This document shows, one piece after another, positions 9,087 to 17,433 of a stretch of DNA of 64,000 bases. The notes beneath the pieces are model-generated. The model was not told the DNA's origin. It searched no databases and worked only from the letters and a program-made list of their open reading frames with translations. The first letter of the stretch is position 1; each line of letters starts with the position of its first letter. The translations under genes were made by a program, and so were the position numbers. Source of the DNA: Fusibacter bizertensis (lineage in GTDB: Bacteria; Bacillota; Clostridia; Peptostreptococcales; Acidaminobacteraceae); NCBI RefSeq assembly GCF_029914245.1, contig NZ_JARYZI010000001.1:558001-622000 (forward strand), in the 5' to 3' direction.

Positions 9087-9112
9087 AAAAAGCCGATATA
9101 AAATCGGCTTTT
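9087..9112 (-). terminator. Terminator after rpsA
   Basis: AAAAGCCGAT (9087-9096) and ATCGGCTTTT (9103-9112) form a perfect 10-bp stem with a 6-base loop. On the minus strand it is followed by a T-run, 13 bp past the rpsA stop. Confidence 0.88.
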
Positions 9113-9124
9113 ATAATTGAGTCT

Positions 9125-10231
9125 TTATTCAGCTTCTACTTCAGCCGCTTCTTGAACAACTGGTTCGTGTACCGCTTTCATAGAAAGCTTCACTTTTTTC
9201 TCATCAGATACATACTCAAGTATTCTAACCTCAACATTTTGGTTAACTTTTAATACGTCTGATGGCTTCTCAACGTGCTCTTTAGCAATGTGTGAAACAT
9301 GTACTAAACCTTCAATACCTGGTTCAAGTTCAACAAATGCACCAAAATCAGTTAAATTAACAACTTTACCGTTGTAGATGCCATTTACTTCATATTTCTC
9401 AGTAAATGTCTCCCATGGCTCAGGAGTCAATTGTTTGATCGATAGTGAAATCTTATTTTCTTCTTTGTTAGCATCGATAATTTTTACGTCTACCATTTGT
9501 CCAACTCTTACAAACTCAGAAGCTGGTTTAATTCTTCCCCAACTCATCTCTGTAACGTGAACAAGTCCATCCATACCACCGATATCTACAAATGCGCCAA
9601 AGTTAGTGATGCGTTTAACTTCACCCTTAACCACTTGACCCACTTCGATGTTCTTCCAGAATGCTTCTTTTGCTGCTTGTTTTTCAAGTAAAGCAAATTC
9701 TTTATGTGAGAATACAGCTCTTCTTTTTTGTTTGTTGATTTCAATTACTTTAACTTTAAGTTCTTGACCAAGGTATGGCTTAAGATTTTTAACAAATCTG
9801 TCTGAAAGTTGTGATGCTGGTACAAAACCTCTAATTTCTTTGTAGAAAGCAATAATACCACCATTTACTGTATCAGTTACCTTAACTAAAATTGGTTCAT
9901 CTTTTTCATGAATTGCTTCAAGTTCTTCCCAATCTTTATCAACATTTACTTTTCTTAGTGAAAGTAGAATGTTTCCTTCGCCATTATCATGGCTAACGAT
10001 GAACACATCTAGTTCATCACCCTCTTTGAAATTCTCTTGTAAATCGAAATTAGTATCTGCAGACACTTCGTTTCTAGGAATTACGCCGTCAGATTTATAG
10101 CCAATGTTAACTATGATAACATCAGCATTAACTTGAATTATGCTTCCTTTAACAATTGACCCTCTTCTTGGAATTTTCAATGATTCTTCGATTTGCTCCA
10201 TCATTTCAGCCATTGAATTGTGATTATCCAT
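9125..10231 (-). CDS. rpsA: Ribosomal protein S1 homologue with four S1 domains
   Basis: 368 residues with four S1 RNA-binding domains at about 22-93, 111-176, 197-266 and 282-352. Domains 3 and 4 carry the canonical FGAFVDI..GLVHVTEMSW and FGAFVELE..GLVHVSHIA signatures; domains 1 and 2 are more diverged. Four domains are usual for Firmicute S1-like proteins against six in E. coli. It binds mRNA and aids translation initiation. The start ATG overlaps the ispH stop as TAATG, so the two are translationally coupled. In some clostridia the two genes are fused; here they are separate. The acidic tail ends in AAEVEAE. Confidence 0.93.
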   Translation of the reverse strand: MDNHNSMAEMMEQIEESLKIPRRGSIVKGSIIQVNADVIIVNIGYKSDGVIPRNEVSADTNFDLQENFKEGDELDVFIVSHDNGEGNILLSLRKVNVDKDWEELEAIHEKDEPILVKVTDTVNGGIIAFYKEIRGFVPASQLSDRFVKNLKPYLGQELKVKVIEINKQKRRAVFSHKEFALLEKQAAKEAFWKNIEVGQVVKGEVKRITNFGAFVDIGGMDGLVHVTEMSWGRIKPASEFVRVGQMVDVKIIDANKEENKISLSIKQLTPEPWETFTEKYEVNGIYNGKVVNLTDFGAFVELEPGIEGLVHVSHIAKEHVEKPSDVLKVNQNVEVRILEYVSDEKKVKLSMKAVHEPVVQEAAEVEAE

Positions 10232-11091
10232 TAAAAAATTACCTCGCCTTCGTTTTCTATTTTAAGAATGACCGACTGGATTATCCAGTCAGGTGTAGAC
10301 GCACCGGCAGTGATGCCAACAATCTTTGAACCAATCAGGTCTACACTTATTAAATCATCCTTAGTTTCAATATGAATTGTTTTTACTTGCTTTGCACATA
10401 GTTCTGCAAGCTTTATCGTATTAGAACTATGCTTTCCTCCAACCACGACCATGAGGTCTACTTTACCTGCAAGATCAAGAACCGCTTGTTGACGCTGCTC
10501 CGTTGCATGACAGATAGTATTGAAGATAATTACATCGGATAAACGGCTTTCAATTTCTTTTGAAAGAATTTCCCACTGCTTAATGCTGTATGTGGTTTGA
10601 GCCACTACACAAGTAGGACGGTTAAAGTCCTTGATAAGTTCCAATTGCTCAAAATTTTCTATTATGAGCGCTTGGTTTTCACACCAACCATTAATTCCAA
10701 TCACTTCTGGATGGACAGCATTTCCTACAATGATTATATTATACCCTTTAGTGGTATAAGTTGAAACCGTATTTTGAATTTTTTTTACATAAGGACATGT
10801 TGCATCATGAATTTTAATTCCTCTGGCAGCAGCTTCATCATAAATATGCTTCGGTGCACCATGGGAACGAATCACAACACTGACACTTTCTATCTCATTA
10901 TCCCTTAAATCGGAAATATTATCAATGACCAAAACACCATTTTGTTCATAATAATCAGTCACTTGTTTATTGTGTATAATAGGACCAAGTGTATAAACTT
11001 TCTGGTGGTCTGAAATCAATGACTCCAAGATATTGACAGCGCGCTTCACGCCATAGCAATAACCAGAGTGCTCAGCAACTTGTATTTTCAT
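10231..11091 (-). CDS. ispH: 4-hydroxy-3-methylbut-2-enyl diphosphate reductase
   Basis: 286 residues. The last enzyme of the methylerythritol phosphate pathway converts HMBPP to isopentenyl and dimethylallyl diphosphate using a 4Fe-4S cluster. The three cluster cysteines are visible in SGYCYGVKRA, DATCPYVKK and NTICHATEQRQ. The start at 11091 (MKIQVAEH) has a GAGGT ribosome site; 15 extra in-frame codons upstream are unlikely. It sits in cmk-plsC-ispH-rpsA, a gene order common in Clostridia. The pathway's first enzyme, dxs, is at 29422-31272. Confidence 0.96.
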   Translation of the reverse strand: MKIQVAEHSGYCYGVKRAVNILESLISDHQKVYTLGPIIHNKQVTDYYEQNGVLVIDNISDLRDNEIESVSVVIRSHGAPKHIYDEAAARGIKIHDATCPYVKKIQNTVSTYTTKGYNIIIVGNAVHPEVIGINGWCENQALIIENFEQLELIKDFNRPTCVVAQTTYSIKQWEILSKEIESRLSDVIIFNTICHATEQRQQAVLDLAGKVDLMVVVGGKHSSNTIKLAELCAKQVKTIHIETKDDLISVDLIGSKIVGITAGASTPDWIIQSVILKIENEGEVIF

Positions 11092-11162
11092 ATAAACCTC
11101 GTTATTATAACATACTCTAGAGTCTATGTCTAGCAATGAAATATGAACATTTCCAAATCGAT

Positions 11163-11762
11163 TTATTTCTGTTTATAGTACTTTAACTGACTATATATCC
11201 TGTTCATGATCTCTTGTGAAATAGTTTCATATTGTTCTGGTTCAAGTTTTTGGTCATAATACTCACTATATTCAACAGGTTTGTGAAAAACAACCCTAAG
11301 TGGTTTTCTAAATTTATAATAAGAATCAATGGTAATTGCGAGTACTGGGGTTTTAGTTCTTATGGCAAACATAGCAGTTCCAGCTTTTACAGGTAATGGC
11401 ATATAACCTTTGTTTCTCGTCCCCTCAGGAAATAAACCTAGATTTTGATCCGCTTTTAATATCCCCAGCGCAGTCTTAATTGCCTTTAAATCATTTGCAT
11501 CACGATCAACTGGAAAAACACCAATTTTCCTTAAAAATGCTGCAACAATTTTGAACTTAAACAGTTCCTTTTTAGCCATAAACCTTGCTTCTAATGGTAA
11601 TAATCCCCCTAGAACAAAAGGATCTTGTAAATTTAAATGATTCGCACAAATTACATAATGCCGACTGAGATCGATATTCTCAATGCCTTCAACTTCTAAC
11701 TTAAAAAATAGCTTATAATAAAGATATGCTCCTGTCTTACAAGTTTTATACAACCAATTCAT
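11163..11762 (-). CDS. plsC: 1-acyl-sn-glycerol-3-phosphate acyltransferase
   Basis: 199 residues, typical for PlsC. The catalytic HX4D motif is NHLNLQDPF near residue 41 and the glycerolphosphate-binding FPEGTRN lies near residue 115. It makes phosphatidic acid from lysophosphatidic acid at the membrane. The ATG at 11762 lies 7 bp after the cmk stop; the ribosome site (AGTAGGCG) overlaps the cmk end, so coupling is likely. A TTG immediately upstream is an alternative start. Confidence 0.93.
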   Translation of the reverse strand: MNWLYKTCKTGAYLYYKLFFKLEVEGIENIDLSRHYVICANHLNLQDPFVLGGLLPLEARFMAKKELFKFKIVAAFLRKIGVFPVDRDANDLKAIKTALGILKADQNLGLFPEGTRNKGYMPLPVKAGTAMFAIRTKTPVLAITIDSYYKFRKPLRVVFHKPVEYSEYYDQKLEPEQYETISQEIMNRIYSQLKYYKQK

Positions 11763-11769
11763 CAAACGC

Positions 11770-12432
11770 CTACTTTCTTACGCCTTTAACATAATCCAAA
11801 ATCAATACAACCACTTCTTCAATAGTGTATGAAGTTGTATCAACCTCAATAGCGTCTTCTGCCTTCTTAAGAGGGGAAATCTCTCTGTTTGAGTCTAGTT
11901 CATCTCTTAAAATTATTTCTTCTACAAGCGCCTCTAATGTGGCTTCAAATCCTTTTGCTTTTAACTCTAACAAACGACGTTTTGCGCGTTCTGTTGGATC
12001 TGCTACAAGAAAAAATTTATAAGTAGCATTTGGAAGTACAACTGTACCAATATCTCTCCCATCCATAATAACAGCTTGACCTAGTGCAATTTTTTGTTGC
12101 ATCTTTACCATTTCTGATCTGACATATGCATCCATCGATACGACTGAGACATTTCTAGTTACCTCAGGCGTTCTGATAGCATCTGTTACATCTATATTAT
12201 TTACATATAATTTTGAAACGGTCATATTGAGATCCATCTGGTTAACAATTTTTTTAAGTGCTTCCGGATTATGAAGATCTACTTTATGGTTAAGTGCTTC
12301 GAGTGTTACAGCTCTATACATCGCACCTGTATCAAGATAAGTAATACCAAGTCGTTTAGAAATTTCTTTTGCTACTGTACTCTTTCCCGATCCAGCGGGT
12401 CCATCTATTGCAATTTGAAGATAAGCCATCAT
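11770..12432 (-). CDS. cmk: Cytidylate kinase
   Basis: 220 residues. P-loop [16 protein letters not shown] at the N-terminus, the CMP-binding YLDTGAMYRAVT, and the DGRDIGTVV block identify a type I CMP kinase, which phosphorylates CMP and dCMP. Two consecutive ATGs follow AGGAGCGT, so the start is 12432 or 12429. It leads the cmk-plsC-ispH-rpsA run. The 120 bp upstream contain two hairpins that end the preceding transcription unit. Confidence 0.96.
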   Translation of the reverse strand: MMAYLQIAIDGPAGSGKSTVAKEISKRLGITYLDTGAMYRAVTLEALNHKVDLHNPEALKKIVNQMDLNMTVSKLYVNNIDVTDAIRTPEVTRNVSVVSMDAYVRSEMVKMQQKIALGQAVIMDGRDIGTVVLPNATYKFFLVADPTERAKRRLLELKAKGFEATLEALVEEIILRDELDSNREISPLKKAEDAIEVDTTSYTIEEVVVLILDYVKGVRK

Positions 12433-12452
12433 ACGCTCCTAAATATAAAATT

Positions 12453-12474
12453 AAAAAACACCAAAAGAGGTGTT
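12453..12474 (-). terminator. Rho-independent terminator upstream of cmk
   Basis: AACACC (12457-12462) and GGTGTT (12469-12474) form a short stem which on the minus strand is followed directly by TTTTTT. It ends transcription from the rpiR side. Confidence 0.65.
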
Positions 12475-12515
12475 ATTAAAATTATAGCTTAAATTAGTCT
12501 TTTAATCAAACATCA

Positions 12516-12541
12516 AATGGGCATGATTACTCATGCCCATT
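12516..12541 (-). terminator. Hairpin directly after the rpiR-type gene
   Basis: AATGGGCATGA (12516-12526) and TCATGCCCATT (12531-12541) form a perfect 11-bp stem with a 4-base loop, 12 bp past the stop of the RpiR-type gene. The T-run is weak, so it may work together with the second hairpin at 12457-12474. Confidence 0.7.
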
Positions 12542-12552
12542 CACATATATAA

Positions 12553-13404
12553 TTACTTTAGCCCATAGATACCATATTCTTCCCAAATGCGTTCGAGTTT
12601 TTCTAAATTTTTCTCTACGCCTTCTTTTTTTAAGCTTATACCAATAATTAAAGCATTGATTAAACTCATAGGGGCAACAAATGAATCTATAAAGGTATTC
12701 ATATTATATTTTGCAGTTAAACAATATTTTACTTTTTCAAATAATGGAGAATTAAGGCCATCAGTAATACCTAAAATTGTCGTTTCATTTTTTATCGCAT
12801 AATCTACACAGTCATATGTTCTCTTAGAATACCTAGGAAAAGACAATACAATCATAGCGTCATCTTTTGACATATTCAATAATTGATCATAGACATCTTG
12901 CGCAGTCTCATGTATAACATGAATTTCCGGAAGTATAAAATTGAGATAAAATCCAAGATAATTTGCCAAAACCGATGAACTTCTAAGTCCTAATATATAA
13001 ACTTTTTTTGCCTTTATAATCTCCGCTATGAAGTTATTGAGTAAATTTGAATCAAACTGGTCAATGGTTTGACGGATATTATCGATGTCATTTACCATAA
13101 TCTTTGTAAGATATTCCGACTCAGTGTGATCTTTTGACATTTCAAAGCGTTGAACTGTGGTCAATTTAGTTTTAATTGTTTCTTGAAGTTCCTTCTGAAG
13201 TTCTGGATAACCATCATATCCGATTGAGCCTGCAAATCTCACCACTGTGGATTCGCTAATATCAACGTTTTTCCCAAGTGTGGATGCAGTCATAAATGCA
13301 ACTTTATCATAGTTGGATAGAATATAGTCCGCTATTTTTTTATGGCTTTTACTCAGCGTTAAATACTGTTGTCTGATGCGACCTAATAAATCTGAACTAC
13401 TCAT
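12553..13404 (-). CDS. MurR/RpiR-family regulator with SIS domain
   Basis: 283 residues. The N-terminal helix-turn-helix (about 1-77) contains KKIADYILSNYDKVAFMTA and ISESTVVRFAGSIGYDGYP. A SIS sugar-phosphate isomerase-like domain (about 125-260) carries the ligand-binding VYILGLRSSSVLANYL loop. Regulators of this family sense phosphorylated sugars. The gene starts only 24 bp after the gamma-subunit gene of the oxoacid oxidoreductase and no terminator lies between, so it is probably the last gene of that operon. A direct regulatory link is an inference. Confidence 0.9.
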   Translation of the reverse strand: MSSSDLLGRIRQQYLTLSKSHKKIADYILSNYDKVAFMTASTLGKNVDISESTVVRFAGSIGYDGYPELQKELQETIKTKLTTVQRFEMSKDHTESEYLTKIMVNDIDNIRQTIDQFDSNLLNNFIAEIIKAKKVYILGLRSSSVLANYLGFYLNFILPEIHVIHETAQDVYDQLLNMSKDDAMIVLSFPRYSKRTYDCVDYAIKNETTILGITDGLNSPLFEKVKYCLTAKYNMNTFIDSFVAPMSLINALIIGISLKKEGVEKNLEKLERIWEEYGIYGLK

Positions 13405-13428
13405 GCTCGTCTCTCCAAATTCATGAAA

Positions 13429-13968
13429 CTATATATTTTTTGCTAACTCGTATCCTTTTTTAAGTGCAAGTCGGTTAAGATCTTCTGTTCCTTTTGGAAT
13501 TCTTGACATAATCGCTTGCTCTAAACTCTCTTCTGAAACGATTCCAGTTAAACCAACAATTAAACCAAGTGCAACGATATTGGCAACAATTTCTTTTCCC
13601 ACTTCGCTTACTGCAGTTTTAATGATTGGTATTTTATATATATTTTTCGCCTTGATTCCTTCAGGTAATTGAATGGTATCATCAACGATAATTGTACCCT
13701 CTTCTGAGATATCACCGATATATTTGTCACTGGCAATTTGTGTTAATGCTAAAGTCATCGTTGGTAATGTAACTTTAGGAAAATCTATCGCAGCATCGCT
13801 GATAATAACTTCTGCTTTACTCGCGCCACCTCTTGCTTCTGGTCCATAACTTTGAGTTTGAATCGCGTTCATATTATCTTTTAAAGCTGCTTCAGCTAGA
13901 ATAATACCTGCAGTGATTAATCCTTGTCCACCTGAACCAGATAATCTTAATTCCAATTGTTTGCTCAT
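13429..13968 (-). CDS. korC: 2-oxoacid:ferredoxin oxidoreductase, gamma subunit
   Basis: 179 residues. The family signature LSGSGGQGLITAGIILAEAA opens the protein and SYGPEARGGASKAEVIIS follows near residue 45. The gamma subunit completes a four-subunit enzyme that oxidatively decarboxylates a 2-oxoacid to its CoA thioester and reduces ferredoxin. The ATG at 13968 has AGGAG eight bases upstream; a GTG three codons earlier is less likely. The four-gene order (ferredoxin, alpha, beta, gamma) fits 2-oxoglutarate-type (Kor) enzymes, but a branched-chain (Vor) substrate cannot be excluded. Confidence 0.88.
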   Translation of the reverse strand: MSKQLELRLSGSGGQGLITAGIILAEAALKDNMNAIQTQSYGPEARGGASKAEVIISDAAIDFPKVTLPTMTLALTQIASDKYIGDISEEGTIIVDDTIQLPEGIKAKNIYKIPIIKTAVSEVGKEIVANIVALGLIVGLTGIVSEESLEQAIMSRIPKGTEDLNRLALKKGYELAKNI

Positions 13969-13984
13969 CACATTCACTCCTCGA

Positions 13985-14800
13985 CTATTTTTTCAACTGC
14001 TCAATGATTTTGTCATATTGTTCAGTGTATTCAGGTTCGATTTTGTTGATGAATTCTCCCATTAGGAATTTACCTTCTTTTTTCTCAGGAGGTAATTTTT
14101 CAGCAACCTTGTGATCTACAAAGCTGTCTTTCAACCAATTCATCATATCGACAACTGAACCTTTTTTGTTCTTGCGACCATAGTAAGTAGGGCAAATTGA
14201 GATAGCTTCAACCAAAGAGAAACCTTTATGACTAATTGCCGATTCAATAAGTTTATCCATTTGGTTAACATGATAAACGGTAGTTTTTGCAGCATACGTT
14301 GCACCAGCTCCCATAGCCAACTGTGTAATATCAAATGGTTTATCGATATTTCCGTAAGGTGCAGTTGTACCTTTTTCGTTAGTCGGTGTCGTTGGTGAAT
14401 ATTGTCCACCTGTCATACCATAAATGTTATTATTGAAACAAATTGTTGTTAATCCTATATTTCTTCTTGCAGCATGGATTAAATGATTTCCACCAATTGC
14501 TGATAAGTCACCATCGCCAGCTATTACAATAACTTCAAGTTCTGGATTTGCAAGTTTTACACCTGTTGCAAAAGCAAGTGCGCGACCATGCGTTGTATGG
14601 AGTGTGTTGAAATCCATATAACCTGGTGCTCTTGATGAACAACCGATTCCTGAAACGATACAAACCTTATCTTTATCGAGTCCCAATTTTTCAATTGAAC
14701 GGGCAATTGAAGCCATAATGATACCATGACCACAGCCTGGACACCATATATGTGGGAATTTTTCCATACGGAAGTAACCTTCTACTAAAGGATGATTCAT
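13985..14800 (-). CDS. korB: 2-oxoacid:ferredoxin oxidoreductase, beta (TPP) subunit
   Basis: 271 residues. WCPGCGHGIIMASI at the N-terminus and GDGDLSAIGGNHLIHAARRN with the following NNNIYGMTGGQYSPTT are the thiamine-diphosphate and magnesium-binding motifs of the beta subunit. It holds the catalytic cofactor of the complex. Its start overlaps the alpha-subunit stop as TAATG, so the subunits are translationally coupled and probably made in equal amounts. Assigned to the Kor type by operon order; the substrate is inferred. Confidence 0.92.
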   Translation of the reverse strand: MNHPLVEGYFRMEKFPHIWCPGCGHGIIMASIARSIEKLGLDKDKVCIVSGIGCSSRAPGYMDFNTLHTTHGRALAFATGVKLANPELEVIVIAGDGDLSAIGGNHLIHAARRNIGLTTICFNNNIYGMTGGQYSPTTPTNEKGTTAPYGNIDKPFDITQLAMGAGATYAAKTTVYHVNQMDKLIESAISHKGFSLVEAISICPTYYGRKNKKGSVVDMMNWLKDSFVDHKVAEKLPPEKKEGKFLMGEFINKIEPEYTEQYDKIIEQLKK

Positions 14801-15933
14801 TATAATACCTCCTTAAACTTACGGATGAGTTCCTCAGGTGTTAACACTTCACCATTGGCTTTACCACAGAATCTAACTGGACAGTTGCCTTTTACAACGC
14901 GCTCAACTTCAAGTTTCATCTGACCGTAATTTAATTCAGCTACTAAAACGTCTTTCACTTTTTCGCTTAACTCAACCACTTGCTTTTCAGGAAATGGCCA
15001 AACTGTAATTGGTCTAAACAAGCCAACCTTTATCCCCTCAGCTCTAAGTGTTTTGATTGCTGCTTTTGCTGTTCTAGCAGTTCCACCATATGCAACAATT
15101 AAATATTCTGCATCTGCAGTTTCTATTTCTTCATAGGTGATAATATCTTCTTTATTATTTTCAATTTTAGCCATCAAACGATCCATTAAGACAGCTGCAT
15201 TCTTAGTACTATTACTTGGGAAACCTGTCTCATCGTGCATAAGACCAGTTACATGGTATCTAAAACCAGAACCGAAATCAGCCATCTTTGGAACAATATC
15301 CCCATCATATACTTTATAAGCTTTATAATCTTCACCTAAAGTTGGTTTAATTCTATTATATATTTCAATTTCAGATTGATCTGGAATCTCAATTTTTTCT
15401 CTCATATGTCCAGTGATTTCATCTGTTAATAAAATAACTGGTGTTCTATATTTCTCAGCCAAGTTAAAAGCTCTAATGGTTAAATCAAAAGTTTCTTTAA
15501 CTGAATCCGGTGTTAAACAAATAACAGGATGATCTCCATGAGTTCCCCACATTGCTTGCATCAAATCACCTTGACCTGGTGCAGTAGGAAGACCTGTACT
15601 TGGACCACCACGTTGAACGTTTACAATTACAACTGGAACTTCAGTTAAAGCTGCATATCCTATGTTTTCTTGTTTTAATGAGAATCCTGGACCTGATGTA
15701 GCCGTCATTGCTTTCGCGCCAGTTAATGATGCACCTATAGCTGCTGCAATACCAGCAATTTCATCTTCCATTTGAATAAATTTACCACCAATGCGTGGCA
15801 ATCCTTCTGCGGACAGCTCTGCAATTTCTGTAGATGGGGTAATTGGATAGCCTGAATAGAATGTCATTCCTGCCATCAAAGCGCCTTCAACACACGCTTC
15901 ATTACCTTGAAGAAATTTGACTTTTCTAGCCAT
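14800..15933 (-). CDS. korA: 2-oxoacid:ferredoxin oxidoreductase, alpha subunit
   Basis: 377 residues. The pyrimidine-binding domain shows GNEACVEGALMAGMTFYSGY and PITPSTEIAE, then the core ATSGPGFSLKQENIGYA. The C-terminal transketolase-like domain carries the conserved VAYGGTARTAKAAI. The size fits the Kor/Vor alpha subunit and not a fused pyruvate:ferredoxin oxidoreductase. It overlaps the ferredoxin gene stop by one base (TAATG) and has a perfect AGGAGG site inside that gene's end. Confidence 0.92.
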   Translation of the reverse strand: MARKVKFLQGNEACVEGALMAGMTFYSGYPITPSTEIAELSAEGLPRIGGKFIQMEDEIAGIAAAIGASLTGAKAMTATSGPGFSLKQENIGYAALTEVPVVIVNVQRGGPSTGLPTAPGQGDLMQAMWGTHGDHPVICLTPDSVKETFDLTIRAFNLAEKYRTPVILLTDEITGHMREKIEIPDQSEIEIYNRIKPTLGEDYKAYKVYDGDIVPKMADFGSGFRYHVTGLMHDETGFPSNSTKNAAVLMDRLMAKIENNKEDIITYEEIETADAEYLIVAYGGTARTAKAAIKTLRAEGIKVGLFRPITVWPFPEKQVVELSEKVKDVLVAELNYGQMKLEVERVVKGNCPVRFCGKANGEVLTPEELIRKFKEVL

Positions 15934-16142
15934 TATTCTTTACCTCCTAAAAATATTGCAAAATCTGGGCATCTCATTTGACACATGCCACACTTGATAC
16001 AGTTTTCTCTGTCGAGCATCGTTACTTTTCCGTTTTCGTTAAAGCCCAAAACTTTTTTAGGACAAAATGCTATACAAATGCCACAACCCTTACACCATGA
16101 TTCGTTGATGTGAATGGTTAAATTTTCTTTTGAATCAGCCAT
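15933..16142 (-). CDS. korD: 2-oxoacid:ferredoxin oxidoreductase, delta (2x4Fe-4S ferredoxin) subunit
   Basis: 69 residues. Two motifs, CKGCGICIAFCP and CIKCGMCQMRCP, each bind a 4Fe-4S cluster. It passes electrons from the TPP site to free ferredoxin. It is the first gene of the four-gene operon, with GGAGG upstream and a promoter containing a perfect palindrome at 16170-16197. Confidence 0.92.
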   Translation of the reverse strand: MADSKENLTIHINESWCKGCGICIAFCPKKVLGFNENGKVTMLDRENCIKCGMCQMRCPDFAIFLGGKE

Positions 16143-16169
16143 TGGAAATCCTCCTTTACTCTCTATACC

Positions 16170-16197
16170 ATCATATCACAGTGATATATTTTTGCAA
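16170..16197 (-). promoter_or_regulatory. Promoter of the oxoacid oxidoreductase operon with a 7-1-7 palindrome in its spacer
   Basis: On the minus strand TTGCAA (16197-16192) and TATGAT (16175-16170) are separated by 16 bp. ATATCAC-A-GTGATAT, a perfect 7-1-7 palindrome at 16173-16187, fills most of the spacer and overlaps the -10 box. A protein bound there would block RNA polymerase. Confidence 0.6.
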
Positions 16198-16285
16198 GGA
16201 TAACTTCATTTTGACAGAAAAACTTTATAATTTGCAATTTTTCATTCAAATTGTATGGTAGGCTTTTCGTATAGTTGTATACATT

Positions 16286-16771
16286 TTATCGTTTTACACT
16301 ACTTTTACAAGGTTGATCAAAAAAATCACTGATAGAATCTAAGTACATCAAACAGTTGAGTGGTCTATCTTCAACAATATTTTCTATATCAAATTTACTT
16401 GTAATCACCTGTGGGGCAAACGCTGAAAATCCTATATGACTATAAAAGGAGCATTCCTCATCATTTACATAAAAAATGACAGAACTACCCTTTCTTATTT
16501 CAATACTATTTAAAGTTGCACGTAACAAACCATCACCTAACTTTAACTTTCGTTCTGTAGGTGTGATATAGATACAGTCTATCATAGCAATATCAGCATC
16601 TAAAAATCTATATTGGCTTATTCCTAGTATTTTTTCACCATCATAGACCACAAAATGAGTGTAAGTAGTTTCCGATTTTAATCGGTCCAAAAGCTTACTT
16701 TGGTCAACATTCTCAAAACTTTTAATTGCTTCCTCTAGAGATTTATCCTTCAATTGTTGAATCTGAATCAT
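16286..16771 (-). CDS. GNAT-family acetyltransferase
   Basis: 161 residues with the GNAT fold order. The acetyl-CoA-binding region is IYITPTERKLKLGDGLLRAT near residue 78, followed by the FYVNDEECSFYSHIGFSAF strand/helix. The substrate is unknown. Start at 16771 because of a perfect AGGAGG site; the reading frame runs on upstream into scpB but without such a site. The gene overlaps the end of scpB by 29 bp, so it is translationally coupled to the chromosome-segregation genes. The link with ScpB is probably only positional. Confidence 0.8.
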   Translation of the reverse strand: MIQIQQLKDKSLEEAIKSFENVDQSKLLDRLKSETTYTHFVVYDGEKILGISQYRFLDADIAMIDCIYITPTERKLKLGDGLLRATLNSIEIRKGSSVIFYVNDEECSFYSHIGFSAFAPQVITSKFDIENIVEDRPLNCLMYLDSISDFFDQPCKSSVKR

Positions 16772-17420
16772 TTTCGCCTCCTGGTAAGCCCACAACAGCA
16801 TTTTCAGTTATTTCAGTTATTTCAGTTATTTCAGCGGTTTCAACATTTTCCTCTGGCTCTTGGACAACTTCCTTAAAACCGGTAAAAGCATCAATTTCAG
16901 GCAGATCAGAAAGTGTTCTAAATCCAAAGCTTTTTAAAAACACATCAGTAGTTCCGTAAATTTGTGGTCTACCAATCTTTTCAAGTTTTCCTTTTACTTC
17001 AACAAGTTCTCTTTCAATTAAACTATGCAGTGGCCCTTCAGAGTTTACACCTCTAATCTGCTCCATATCCAGTTTTGTGATCGGTTGTTTGTATGCAATT
17101 ATTGCAAGTACTTCAAGGGCTGAATTAGATAATCCTTTGCTTTTAGAAGTGGCACACAATTGCTCTACATAAACATAATTTGCCTTAAGTGTACTAAACT
17201 GATAATGCTTATTTGCTTCAACAATTTGCAGACCGCGATGTTGTGTTTTATATTCAATCTTCATTTCTTCCAATAATTGCTCAACAGTTTGTGCTTTTAA
17301 ATCAAGTATTTTTGCAATCTTATATAAACTTAAAGGCTCAGCCCAAGCAAATAATAAAGATTCTATAATCGACTTAAATTTAGCACGTTCAACACTTTCT
17401 TCCACTAGCATTGGTTCCAT
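16743..17420 (-). CDS. scpB: Segregation and condensation protein B
   Basis: 225 residues. Two winged-helix domains: the first holds IIESLLFAWAEPLSLYKIAK, the second NSALEVLAIIAYKQPITKLD and then the GRPQIYGTTDVFLKSFG motif. ScpB dimers bind ScpA and SMC to make the bacterial condensin. The start at 17420 has AAAGGT upstream and lies 13 bp after the scpA stop; a longer frame from 17444 overlaps scpA. About 40 C-terminal residues form a Glu/Thr-rich tail with an (EIT)n tract encoded by a 9-bp tandem repeat. Confidence 0.93.
   Translation of the reverse strand: MEPMLVEESVERAKFKSIIESLLFAWAEPLSLYKIAKILDLKAQTVEQLLEEMKIEYKTQHRGLQIVEANKHYQFSTLKANYVYVEQLCATSKSKGLSNSALEVLAIIAYKQPITKLDMEQIRGVNSEGPLHSLIERELVEVKGKLEKIGRPQIYGTTDVFLKSFGFRTLSDLPEIDAFTGFKEVVQEPEENVETAEITEITEITENAVVGLPGGENDSDSTIEG
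16803..16838. repeat. 9-bp tandem repeat in the scpB tail
   Basis: TTCAGTTAT occurs three times head to tail (16803-16829) followed by a decayed fourth unit TTCAGCGGT. It codes for Glu-Ile-Thr units, so copy-number change keeps the reading frame. Confidence 0.85.
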
Positions 17421-17433
17421 ATAATTTACCTTT

